Of a stretch of 35,426 nucleotides of DNA, positions 1-7,621 are shown in pieces (position 1 is the first letter of the stretch; the number at the start of each line of letters is the position of its first letter). Source of the DNA: Legionella brunensis (GTDB taxonomy: Bacteria > Pseudomonadota > Gammaproteobacteria > Legionellales > Legionellaceae); assembly GCF_001467025.1 (NCBI RefSeq), contig NZ_LNXV01000033.1, forward strand, positions 79,166 through 114,591. The letters are read 5' to 3'. Under the pieces are notes generated by a model, which saw nothing but the letters and a program-made list of their open reading frames with translations, had not been told where the DNA came from and did not search any database. The translations under genes were made by a program, and so were the position numbers.

Positions 1-848
<848 letters not shown>

Positions 849-857
849 TCATCACCT

Positions 858-882
858 AAAAAAAAGCCCCGAATTCGGGGCT
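858..882 (-). terminator. Intrinsic terminator immediately upstream of the obgE RBS
   Basis: On the minus strand a perfect palindrome AGCCCCGAATTCGGGGCT (882-865) is followed by eight T residues (865-858). This is a canonical rho-independent terminator for rplU-rpmA transcription. The T tract abuts the AGGTGA Shine-Dalgarno of obgE, so terminated transcripts lack it and only read-through transcripts can make Obg. Confidence 0.85.
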
Positions 883-1005
883 CGCTAACATCATATGTTA
901 ATTTACTGAGCCATCTCATTAAAAATTAAATTTATAATTTATTTGCAAACCAAAGAATTTCCGCATTTGCAATGCATAATTCTGGAGATTCAGCTTATAT
1001 TGTGG

Positions 1006-1026
1006 CCTCGCGGGCTTGCCGCGAGG
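1006..1026. repeat. GC-rich hairpin between rpmA and obgE
   Basis: A perfect 8-bp stem CCTCGCGG / CCGCGAGG with loop GCTTG, in otherwise AT-rich DNA. There is no T tract on either side, so it is not a standard terminator. It may be a small dispersed palindrome or an mRNA 3' stabiliser. The copy number cannot be seen here. Confidence 0.55.
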
Positions 1027-1071
1027 ATTCGAAATGTCGAATAAATTTCTAATAGAGAGGCGGGACGTTAT

Positions 1072-1341
1072 TTATTGTTGTTCTTGAACAGCATTAATCA
1101 TAACGTATTTACGATTCTTCGCACCTTTGACAGAAAACTGAACCACCCCGGCAACTAATGCGTACAATGTATGATCGCGGCCACAGCCTACGTTTTCACC
1201 AGCGTGAAAACGGGTTCCACGTTGACGGACAATAATTTCACCAGCATTAACCACCTGGCCACCATAACGCTTCACACCAAGATACTTGGGATTCGAGTCG
1301 CGGCCGTTACGAGTACTACCACCTGCTTTCTTATGAGCCAT
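1072..1341 (-). CDS. rpmA: 50S ribosomal protein L27
   Basis: The 89-residue protein has the normal length and sequence of bacterial L27, beginning [16 protein letters not shown] and containing the conserved KRYGGQ-V-AG-I-VRQRGT stretch. L27 lies near the peptidyl-transferase centre, where its basic N-terminus contacts the tRNA ends. It has no N-terminal extension requiring cleavage, unlike the Firmicute form. It is 14 bp downstream of rplU and clearly co-transcribed with it, and transcription ends at the terminator at 882-858. Confidence 0.98.
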   Translation of the reverse strand: MAHKKAGGSTRNGRDSNPKYLGVKRYGGQVVNAGEIIVRQRGTRFHAGENVGCGRDHTLYALVAGVVQFSVKGAKNRKYVMINAVQEQQ

Positions 1342-1355
1342 TTCTTTCTCCCCTA

Positions 1356-1667
1356 TTACTTACTAATCGCAGTAATTTTTACTTGCGTATAATATTGTCG
1401 GTGCCCCATTTGTTTCATATGGTGCTTACGACGACGGAATTTAATAATTTTTACTTTCTTGTGACGTGCATGAGCTAATACTTCTGCTTTGACAACAGCA
1501 TTCTTAACTAATGGCGCACCACAAGTAAATTTTTCACCGTCGGCAATCATAAGAACTTCAGAGAAACTTACTTCATTACCAACATCAGCGGGCAGCAATT
1601 CTAATTTAAGGATATCACCTTCTTTTACGCGGTATTGCTTACCGCCCGTCTTAATCACAGCATACAT
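1356..1667 (-). CDS. rplU: 50S ribosomal protein L21
   Basis: At 103 residues it has the standard L21 length. The start [18 protein letters not shown] is the family signature, and the C-terminal [19 protein letters not shown] is the basic rRNA-binding region. L21 binds 23S rRNA in the large subunit. It is the first gene of the rplU-rpmA(-obgE) group and probably starts from the promoter region at 1760-1788, divergent from rplY. Confidence 0.98.
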   Translation of the reverse strand: MYAVIKTGGKQYRVKEGDILKLELLPADVGNEVSFSEVLMIADGEKFTCGAPLVKNAVVKAEVLAHARHKKVKIIKFRRRKHHMKQMGHRQYYTQVKITAISK

Positions 1668-1759
1668 AGCTATTCTCCAACGTGCCTAAACGGCTTTCAC
1701 AAATTCAATAAAGTGCCATATTCTATGAGATAACTGCAGCGACTTCAAGTTGATTTTAA

Positions 1760-1788
1760 ATTATACTTTAGTGTTTTTACTCATTGGA
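1760..1788 (-). promoter_or_regulatory. Probable rplU promoter
   Basis: On the minus strand a perfect -10 hexamer TATAAT occupies 1765-1760. The -35 position 17 bp upstream (TCCAAT, 1788-1783) is poor, so only the -10 box is convincing. A transcript from here would have a leader of about 85 nt before rplU. Confidence 0.45.
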
Positions 1789-1872
1789 TCCTTTGCCTGA
1801 AGATTTCTCAGTAAAACATATCTTGACCCGACGCAATTTTTAGGGGGAAAAGCAACGGTATAAAATAAGCAT

Positions 1873-1901
1873 TTTGAAGTTTCTTGGGTATATTATATAC
1901 T
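1873..1901 (+). promoter_or_regulatory. Sigma-70 promoter for rplY
   Basis: TTGAAG (1873-1878) and TATACT (1896-1901) are separated by exactly 17 bp. The predicted start near 1908 gives a leader of about 70 nt ending in GGAG ahead of the rplY ATG. This and the rplU promoter share the 313-bp divergent intergenic region 1668-1980, which holds no gene. Confidence 0.7.
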
Positions 1902-1980
1902 ATGCCGCCCTTTCCTGCTTTTTAGGTGTTTATCCTGGTCGCGGGCTAAACAAGGGTTTTATTAATTATGGAGACTACAG

Positions 1981-2634
1981 ATGTCAACAATTGTTTTAGA
2001 AGCTGAATCAAGAAAAGACATAGGGAAAGGTGCGAGCCGCCGCTTACGTCGTCTTGAAAATAAAGTACCAGCAGTACTCTATGGTGGCGACAAAGCGCCT
2101 AAGTCCATTCATTTACTGCACAACAAAGTAATCAAAGCCTTGGAAAGTGAAAGTATTTATTCAAGCGTTTTCGATTTAAATATAGATGGTAAAGTGGAAC
2201 ATGTGATTCTCAAAGATTTGCAGCGCCACCCTTACAAACCAGTTATTTTACACATGGATTTGCAACGCGTTTCTGCAAAAGATGTCTTAGTGAAAAGTAT
2301 CCCTATTCATTTCATCAATGAGCAAGCATCAAAAGGCGTTAAAGCAGGCGGTATCATTACTCACACTATGACTCAAGTTGAAGTACGATGCCAGGTTAAA
2401 AATCTTCCTGAGTTTATTGAAGTAGATATGACCACTGTTGGCCTAGATGATGTTGTTCACTTGTCTAACTTGAAACTACCAAAAGGCGTTCAATTAGCAA
2501 CTCCTGTTGATAGTAGCCATGATTTGCCAGTAGTCAGTATCCATGCTCCTAAAGTTGCTGCTGTTGAAGAAGAAACCTCTTCTGTTTCTGCCCCAGCTCC
2601 TGCTGAGGAAGAGGGTCCGGCACAATCAGAGTAA
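1981..2634 (+). CDS. rplY: 50S ribosomal protein L25/general stress protein Ctc
   Basis: This is the long CTC/TL5 form of L25 (217 residues) rather than the short 94-residue enteric form. The N-terminal 5S rRNA-binding domain covers about residues 1-95 (GKGASRRLRR, VPAVLYGG, HPYKPVILHMDLQRV), followed by the beta-rich C-terminal domain to about 185. It ends in an acidic, Ala/Pro/Glu-rich tail (about 190-217) that is probably disordered. It binds 5S rRNA in the central protuberance. A GGAG sits before the ATG, and a strong terminator follows 6 bp after the stop, so it looks monocistronic. Confidence 0.96.
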   Translation: MSTIVLEAESRKDIGKGASRRLRRLENKVPAVLYGGDKAPKSIHLLHNKVIKALESESIYSSVFDLNIDGKVEHVILKDLQRHPYKPVILHMDLQRVSAKDVLVKSIPIHFINEQASKGVKAGGIITHTMTQVEVRCQVKNLPEFIEVDMTTVGLDDVVHLSNLKLPKGVQLATPVDSSHDLPVVSIHAPKVAAVEEETSSVSAPAPAEEEGPAQSE

Positions 2635-2640
2635 TTCCCA

Positions 2641-2664
2641 AAGGCGGGGACTCCCGCCTTTTTT
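2641..2664 (+). terminator. Intrinsic terminator of rplY
   Basis: AAGGCGGG / CCCGCCTT stem with loop GACT, continuing into a run of six T residues (2659-2664). It lies 6 bp after the rplY stop codon. Confidence 0.9.
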
Positions 2665-2717
2665 AATGTTTGAAACCTGTTCCAGCCAAAGCTAACACTA
2701 TTTTATAGAACACCATC

Positions 2718-3287
2718 ATGGCAATTAAACTTATTATAGGGCTGCGTAACCCTGGTTCTGCCTATGAGCATACAAGACATAATGCCGGTAGCTGGTTTGT
2801 TGAAGCCTTAACTCTTCGCCACAGCGCATCATTTAAAGTTGAAAAAAAACTCCATGGCGAGTTAGCAAGTTTTACAATTAAAGATTATCCTTGTAAAACG
2901 ATGCTGCCATTAACTTTTATGAATCATAGCGGCTTACCTACGCGAGAGGCATGTCAATTTTATCGCATTGAAGCTCATGAAATTTTAGTCGTTCATGATG
3001 AGCTCGATTTACCCGCAGGCCGCATTAAAATTAAAACAGGGGGAGGCCATGGAGGCCATAATGGCTTACGTGACATCATTACTAATTTAGGTAGTGCAGA
3101 TTTTCATCGTTTAAGAATTGGTATTGGTCATCCTGGTCACAAAGATTTAGTATTCAATTATGTATTGGGAAAACCTTCTCAACAAGATCGTCAATTAATA
3201 TTTGATGCTATAGATAGGGGTATTGCCATTATACCAATTGCACTCACAGGCAATATTGCGGCAGCAATGAATTTATTACATAGTTAA
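2718..3287 (+). CDS. pth: Peptidyl-tRNA hydrolase
   Basis: Pth cleaves the ester bond of peptidyl-tRNAs released by ribosome drop-off and so recycles tRNA. At 189 residues it has normal length. Active-site residues of the E. coli enzyme are all present: N11 in GLRNPG, the catalytic base H21 in TRHNAG, N69 in FMNHSG, D94 in VVHDELDLP, and N115 in GGGHGGHNGLRDI. It lies 20 bp upstream of ychF on the same strand, the conserved pth-ychF pair. The rplY-pth-ychF order is also common in proteobacteria, although a terminator separates rplY here. Confidence 0.97.
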   Translation: MAIKLIIGLRNPGSAYEHTRHNAGSWFVEALTLRHSASFKVEKKLHGELASFTIKDYPCKTMLPLTFMNHSGLPTREACQFYRIEAHEILVVHDELDLPAGRIKIKTGGGHGGHNGLRDIITNLGSADFHRLRIGIGHPGHKDLVFNYVLGKPSQQDRQLIFDAIDRGIAIIPIALTGNIAAAMNLLHS

Positions 3288-3307
3288 GATTACAATTGAG
3301 GTAAATC

Positions 3308-4399
3308 ATGGGATTTAAATGTGGAATTGTGGGCTTGCCCAATGTTGGAAAATCAACCTTATTTAATGCCTTAACCAAGGCAGGAATTGAAGCCTCCAAT
3401 TACCCCTTCTGTACCATAGAACCTAACATAGGTATCGTGACAGTTCCAGATCCAAGGTTGGATGCTCTAGCCGAGGTAGTAAAACCACAACAAACTATTC
3501 CCACTACCATGCAATTCGTTGATATCGCGGGTTTAGTAAAAGGTGCCTCTACCGGGGAAGGTTTAGGAAATCAATTTTTAGCAAATATTCGTGAAACTGA
3601 TGCGATTGCACATGTGGTCCGTTGTTTTGAAAATACCGATATCATCCATGTTGAAGGTAAGGTTGATCCTTTAAGTGACATTGAGATTATCAATACTGAA
3701 TTAGCATTAGCTGATATGGAAACCATCGAAAAAGCCTTACTTAAGGCTGGCAAAAATAGCAAAAGCGGCAATAAGGAAGCTATTTTTGAGAAACAAACCC
3801 TTGAAAAAATAAAAACTCATTTGGATGAAGGCAAGCCTGTCAGAACCTTAAGCCTTACTGGCGAAGAAACCGCTATTGCTCGTCGCTTGTTTTTACTTAC
3901 CGCCAAACCTGTTCTCTATATTGCGAATGTTGATGACAATGGCTATGACAATAATCCTCTTTTAGCACAAGTTATTAAACTTGCTGCCGAAGAAAAGGCA
4001 AGTGTTGTTGCCTTGTGCGCAGCGACTGAAGCCGAACTCATGGATTTAGAGGAAGAAGAACGTAAAGAATTCATGGCCGACTTAGGGCTTGAAGAGCCTG
4101 GCTTAAATCGCGTTATTCGCGCAGGCTATGAATTGTTAGGCTTACAAACCTATTTCACCGCTGGCGTTAAAGAAGTTCGTGCCTGGACTATTCTTAAAGG
4201 AGCAACAGCCCCACAAGCTGCCGGTGTTATTCATACTGACTTTGAGAAAGGATTTATTCGTGCAGAAGTCATTGCTTATGAAGCATTTATTGCTCATCGT
4301 GGGGAACAAGGGGCGAAAGAGGCAGGAAAACTACGATTAGAAGGCAAAGATTACGTTGTTTGTGATGGCGACGTTATGCATTTTCGCTTTAATGTTTAA
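3308..4399 (+). CDS. ychF: Redox-regulated ATPase YchF (OLA1 family)
   Basis: A 363-residue Obg-family P-loop protein. The P-loop GLPNVGKST is at 9-17 and Walker [11 protein letters not shown] follows. The usual NKxD motif is replaced by NVDD, in line with the known preference of YchF/OLA1 for ATP over GTP. A helical insert (about 130-190) and a C-terminal TGS domain (ending [25 protein letters not shown]) complete the family architecture. The family associates with ribosomes and is linked to oxidative-stress responses. GAGG lies before the ATG, and pth is 20 bp upstream, consistent with one operon. Confidence 0.97.
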   Translation: MGFKCGIVGLPNVGKSTLFNALTKAGIEASNYPFCTIEPNIGIVTVPDPRLDALAEVVKPQQTIPTTMQFVDIAGLVKGASTGEGLGNQFLANIRETDAIAHVVRCFENTDIIHVEGKVDPLSDIEIINTELALADMETIEKALLKAGKNSKSGNKEAIFEKQTLEKIKTHLDEGKPVRTLSLTGEETAIARRLFLLTAKPVLYIANVDDNGYDNNPLLAQVIKLAAEEKASVVALCAATEAELMDLEEEERKEFMADLGLEEPGLNRVIRAGYELLGLQTYFTAGVKEVRAWTILKGATAPQAAGVIHTDFEKGFIRAEVIAYEAFIAHRGEQGAKEAGKLRLEGKDYVVCDGDVMHFRFNV

Positions 4400-4415
4400 C
4401 TGTTTGATAAGGTAT

Positions 4416-4491
4416 TCCCACGGTCTTTACCGCGGGATCCATGATGCCGTACTATTATATGCCCTCGGTCATTCGCAGGATGCGACGAGGG
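4416..4491. repeat. Pair of GC-rich hairpins after ychF
   Basis: The first (4416-4437) is TCCCACGGT / ACCGCGGGA with one mismatch and loop CTTT. The second (4462-4491) is a two-storey hairpin: CCCTCG / CGAGGG outside, TCGCA / TGCGA inside, loop GGA. Neither has a T tract. They may be part of a dispersed palindromic element or a structured 3' end of the ychF mRNA. Confidence 0.5.
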
Positions 4492-4505
4492 AAAGATAGG
4501 GACTC

Positions 4506-4573
4506 ATTAATCTTGGAAGTAGAATCTATAGTTTAGACTACTCTCTTCTATTTCCACATTCACCAAGATTAAT
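4506..4573. repeat. 68-bp imperfect inverted repeat upstream of ispB
   Basis: The perfect 11-bp termini ATTAATCTTGG (4506-4516) and CCAAGATTAAT (4563-4573) are followed inward by a second matched block (GGAAGTAGAA against GGAAATAGAA) and a short central stem TAGT/ACTA. It is non-coding and lies between the ychF hairpins and the ispB promoter. Confidence 0.6.
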
Positions 4574-4604
4574 TAGGTAGTTATCAATCTATATCTATGT
4601 AAAC

Positions 4605-4633
4605 TTGACATTATTTCAAGCCCCCCTTAGCAT
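4605..4633 (+). promoter_or_regulatory. Probable ispB promoter
   Basis: A consensus -35 TTGACA (4605-4610) with 17-bp spacing to a weak -10 TAGCAT (4628-4633). The predicted start lies about 20-25 nt before the ispB ATG. Confidence 0.5.
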
Positions 4634-4661
4634 GCATAAATTCTATATCAGAGGATAAGTA

Positions 4662-5630
4662 ATGACGGTTGCCCGTTTACGAACATTGGTTAATGCTGAT
4701 TTTGAAGCAGTAAACGCTTTAATTATTGACAAAATTCAATCTCAAATCGGATTAATTGATGATTTGGCACATCATATTGTGGAAAGCGGCGGCAAACGCT
4801 TACGTCCTCTTTTAGTACTTTTGGCAAGTCATGCCTGCGGTTATAAAGGAAAAGATCATATTGCTCTTGCAGCAATGATTGAATTTTTTCATACAGCAAC
4901 ATTATTACATGATGACGTTGTTGATGAGTCAACTTTGCGACGTGGACGAGAAACAGCGAATGAAATCTGGGGAAGCAAAGCAAGTATTTTAGTAGGCGAT
5001 TATCTCTTTACGCAATCAGTGCAACTGATGGTAAATGTTAATAATTTCCCCATCCTGCGTTTATTGGCAAATACTTCTCATGAAATAAGTTGTGGTGAAG
5101 TGAAGCAACTAGTTAATCGCCATAATTTTGAATTGTCTATCGAGGAATACCTTGATGTAATTCGAGCTAAAACCGCCCTACTATTTGCAGCTTCTGCAGC
5201 AATAGGCGCTCATTTAAGCAATGCAGGGGAGCAGATTGAAAAAGGCTTATACAGTTATGGTCTTCATTTAGGGAATGCATTCCAACTCATCGATGATGCA
5301 TTGGACTATTGTTCCGATGCTAAAACAATTGGTAAAAACATAGGTGATGATTTAGCAGATGGCAAAGCAACGCTTCCTTTGCTCCACGCCCTAAACAAGG
5401 GAACCCCACTGCAGCAACAGATTATAAAAGACAGTATCAAAAAAGGTAGTTTGCAAAATTTAGCAGCTATTCTGGCAGCTATTGAAGAAACAGACGCTAT
5501 AGAATTTACCCGCAACTATGCGGCACTTGAGGTCGATCGTGCTTTATCCGCTTTGCAAAGTCTGCCAGATTCCGCCTATAAAAAGGCACTTGAAGAACTC
5601 GCCCAATTTGCCATTCAGCGAGATCATTAA
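4662..5630 (+). CDS. ispB: Long-chain polyprenyl diphosphate synthase (octaprenyl-type)
   Basis: This all-alpha prenyltransferase extends farnesyl diphosphate with isopentenyl diphosphate to make the ubiquinone side chain. It has 322 residues. The first Asp-rich motif DDVVD is at 84-88 and the second, DDALD, at 211-215. GGKRLRP (43-49) binds the pyrophosphate. The residue five before the first motif is small (A79), as in long-chain synthases. Product length (C40 or other) cannot be read from sequence. The tRNA-Pro gene begins one base after the stop codon. Confidence 0.93.
   Translation: MTVARLRTLVNADFEAVNALIIDKIQSQIGLIDDLAHHIVESGGKRLRPLLVLLASHACGYKGKDHIALAAMIEFFHTATLLHDDVVDESTLRRGRETANEIWGSKASILVGDYLFTQSVQLMVNVNNFPILRLLANTSHEISCGEVKQLVNRHNFELSIEEYLDVIRAKTALLFAASAAIGAHLSNAGEQIEKGLYSYGLHLGNAFQLIDDALDYCSDAKTIGKNIGDDLADGKATLPLLHALNKGTPLQQQIIKDSIKKGSLQNLAAILAAIEETDAIEFTRNYAALEVDRALSALQSLPDSAYKKALEELAQFAIQRDH
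5553..5582 (+). promoter_or_regulatory. Candidate tRNA-Pro promoter inside ispB
   Basis: TTGCAA (5553-5558), an 18-bp spacer and TATAAA (5577-5582) lie within the last codons of ispB, about 50 bp before the tRNA. It could make a tRNA precursor independently of ispB. Confidence 0.35.
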
Positions 5631-5631
5631 T

Positions 5632-5708
5632 CGGAGTGTAGCTCAGCCTGGTAGAGCACTGCCTTCGGGAGGCAGGGGTCGCAGGTTCAATTCCTGTCAC
5701 TCCGACCA
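5632..5708 (+). tRNA. tRNA-Pro(CGG)
   Basis: A complete 77-nt cloverleaf. The acceptor stem CGGAGTG (5632-5638) pairs with CACTCCG (5698-5704), with discriminator A and an encoded CCA (5706-5708). The D arm is at 5641-5656. The anticodon stem CTGCC/GGCAG encloses loop TTCGGGA, giving anticodon CGG, which reads CCG. The T loop is GGTTCAATTCC. It starts one base after the ispB stop. Its 3' end (5678-5708) is duplicated in degenerate form at 7534-7564, the mark of a tRNA-targeted integration site. Confidence 0.97.
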
Positions 5709-5710
5709 AT

Positions 5711-5748
5711 AAAATCAGGGATTTACTGAACTTTTAACTCCTGATTTT
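5711..5748 (+). terminator. Possible terminator of tRNA-Pro
   Basis: A perfect 9-bp stem AAAATCAGG / CCTGATTTT with a 20-nt loop, ending in TTTTAATTT, begins 2 bp after the tRNA CCA. The stem is AT-rich, so its strength is uncertain. The rest of 5749-5998 shows no convincing gene. Confidence 0.5.
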
Positions 5749-5998
5749 AATTTATAAAGAGCATATAAAATGTTGCTTTCCCTAATCTGGCACAGCACAT
5801 GACCAAAGCCATTCTTACAAATCACCATCAATACTCCTAACTTCGCAATTGTCATTAATTTCTTACTTGGGCTTTTATCTTTTGCTATTATGGATTTGTA
5901 TATTGAATAATATCTTTTAGGAAAATTTATAAAAGACTCCGAAGCAAGAACTGTAGATACTTGCTGGAAACATTTCGACAAATCATACAGGGAATAAC

Positions 5999-6448
5999 AT
6001 GATATACCATCATATTATGGTGGCTGTTGATAGAAGCAACGCTTCAAATTTAGCATTGCTAGAAGCCATTCGCTTAACTAAAGACCAGCAAGCTAAGTTA
6101 CGGATTATTTATGTAATTGAGGAAGCCATTGTTAAGACTACTGATGGACGTGTTGACTTTGATACGCTTTGGAATGCTTACAAAGAAGAAGAGCAAGATA
6201 TTTTAAAGATAATCAACGAACAAGTAAAAAAATCAAGCGTTGATTTTGAGACCTACTTAGTGGAACTTAAGCATTCTAAAACGAGTCTTGCAAAAAAAAT
6301 CGCAGCAGAAGCCCATTTGTGGCCAGCAGATATAATGGTGCTTGGAACACATGGACGTCACGGAGTTAATCGTTTCCGTTTTGGGAGTGTAGCAGAGAGT
6401 GTGGTGCGAATTGCAACTATGCCTGTACTCTTAATTCGAGAACAATAA
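5999..6448 (+). CDS. Universal stress protein, ATP-binding type
   Basis: A 149-residue single UspA domain. The ATP signature G-x2-G-x9-G-S is intact: G116, G119, G129, S130 in GTHGRHGVNRFRFGS. The family Asp D11 (VAVDRS) and C-terminal strand MPVLLIRE are present. Such proteins are small cytoplasmic stress factors that bind ATP and often dimerise. The specific role cannot be inferred. It lies alone inside the tRNA-Pro islet, so it may be cargo. The 290 bp upstream (5709-5998) show no clear promoter. Confidence 0.9.
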   Translation: MIYHHIMVAVDRSNASNLALLEAIRLTKDQQAKLRIIYVIEEAIVKTTDGRVDFDTLWNAYKEEEQDILKIINEQVKKSSVDFETYLVELKHSKTSLAKKIAAEAHLWPADIMVLGTHGRHGVNRFRFGSVAESVVRIATMPVLLIREQ

Positions 6449-6550
6449 TTGCCGTCCTTTTTGGACAAAATCGATGCCTCTGGAACATATCAACCAAAAC
6501 CAATTTTTAATTACTAATTTAGTTTTTATTCTAGTAGATAAATTGCTTTA

Positions 6551-7408
6551 TTATCCCAGGTTTAGTAATTGCTTGGTTCTGGGAGAAGCCTCAGCATAAT
6601 ACTTAAGGGCCATATGACAAATATCAATGACTACATTCAGAGTATCATAATCTAGTTCATGGGATTGCTTAGTACTTGAGGGTAGCAACTGTCTCCAGTA
6701 CAACATTTTATCTTGAATAATATCTATCGTTATTTCTTTATCTGACAATTTTAAAATTAACTCATCCATGTTCTGAACAAAAAGATCATACTGGTTATCT
6801 TTAAAATAATTTCTGAAAAACCGGTGATCACGCTCATCTTTATAAGCATGTATATGAGCCAAAATTGACAATAGCATGGGCTCAAGCTTGTCATATTTCG
6901 GCATTTTACCGAGCTTACTATACCATTCATGAATTCTAGAATATCGCTCATTTTCTATTTTTAAGTCTTTCTTCATAATAGAAACAACTTCGTCTAAAGA
7001 CTGTTGGCCATGAGCTATAGCTACTATATCTCTAGACAAGATAAATGCATTGATTGGAATTTTCTCTACCCGATAATTTTCGAAAAGATACCTATCTCCT
7101 GGCTCAACTATCAGCGCCCCATCTTGTTTCATAAATTCCATTATACTTTTGAATCTAGACAAATTGACTCCACCACTTATAGCTTCTACAAGAATTATCT
7201 TAAATTGAGAAAACGAATGATTTACACTTTCAAGGTCAGCTTTACTAACCTCTTCTAACTTTTTTGCTATATCAGGTTTTTTTTCGGGGTCTAAGTCGAT
7301 CGATACCCACCTTGAATCAGGATGACTTTCACACGTTTTACCACAAGCAATTACTAAATATTCACGTGGCTGCTGAACTTCATAAGGAGCTTCCATAGTT
7401 TCATCCAA
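6551..7408 (-). CDS. Unknown protein with methyltransferase-like N-terminus
   Basis: I do not recognise this 285-residue protein. Its N-terminal third has the pattern of a degenerate Rossmann methyltransferase: hydrophobic strand and glycine (YLVIACGKT, about 18-26), an acidic second strand (WVSIDLDP, about 34-41), and a later FKIILVEA ... LIVEPGDR pattern (about 69-105). The remaining residues (about 130-285) look helical and charged. No signal peptide or membrane segment is seen. The start is uncertain, because M5 (7396) is as plausible as M1 and neither has a clear ribosome binding site. It lies within the tRNA-Pro islet and converges with the usp gene. A secreted effector is possible but unproven. 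Confidence 0.7.
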   Translation of the reverse strand: MDETMEAPYEVQQPREYLVIACGKTCESHPDSRWVSIDLDPEKKPDIAKKLEEVSKADLESVNHSFSQFKIILVEAISGGVNLSRFKSIMEFMKQDGALIVEPGDRYLFENYRVEKIPINAFILSRDIVAIAHGQQSLDEVVSIMKKDLKIENERYSRIHEWYSKLGKMPKYDKLEPMLLSILAHIHAYKDERDHRFFRNYFKDNQYDLFVQNMDELILKLSDKEITIDIIQDKMLYWRQLLPSSTKQSHELDYDTLNVVIDICHMALKYYAEASPRTKQLLNLG

Positions 7409-7533
7409 CAGTTGTTCAAAGTATAAACAAATATTAGCAGAACCTTCTTTTGAATAAAAGGTTTATGCTTTTCACCCCATCAAATATCCCCTTAAACTTT
7501 ATCTGTACCGCAGTTTTCTAAAAACAAACATAA

Positions 7534-7564
7534 GTCGAAGTTTTAATCCCTAACACTCCGACCA
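7534..7564 (+). repeat. Degenerate copy of the tRNA-Pro 3' end (att-like)
   Basis: This 31-bp stretch aligns without gaps to 5678-5708 of tRNA-Pro with six substitutions. The final 11 bases, through CCA, are identical. It is not a tRNA gene because no D arm or anticodon arm precedes it. It is probably the distal attachment site of an integrated element. Confidence 0.75.
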
Positions 7565-7594
7565 TTTTGCTAAATTTTACGGGGAATCAGCCTC

Positions 7595-7620
7595 ATGCTA
7601 ATAGGGAGCATCATTAGCAT
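7595..7620. other. Hairpin just after the HEPN-like gene
   Basis: A perfect 8-bp stem ATGCTAAT / ATTAGCAT with a 10-nt loop lies one base downstream of the stop codon of the minus-strand gene at 7622-10255. There is no T tract in that direction, so it is a weak terminator candidate or an mRNA-end structure. Confidence 0.35.
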
Positions 7621-7621
7621 T

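Larger units (their letters stand above)
5678..7564. mobile_element. Small genomic islet at tRNA-Pro bounded by direct repeats
   Basis: The last 31 bases of tRNA-Pro (5678-5708) recur at 7534-7564 with 25 of 31 identical and no gaps, including an identical 11-base end CACTCCGACCA. Integrases that use a tRNA gene leave such copies at the far end of the insert. The enclosed 1.8 kb holds a universal stress protein gene and an unrecognised gene, and no integrase is visible. It reads as the decayed remnant of an island, or the proximal part of one. Confidence 0.5.

Noticed and set aside
1171-1392. Plus-strand frame over rpmA
   Set aside because: It is antisense to L27, whose sequence fully explains the region.
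5715-5981. 88-residue minus-strand open frame between tRNA-Pro and usp
   Set aside because: It has no ribosome binding site, no recognisable domain and overlaps the probable tRNA terminator. It is probably chance, though the region has no other gene.
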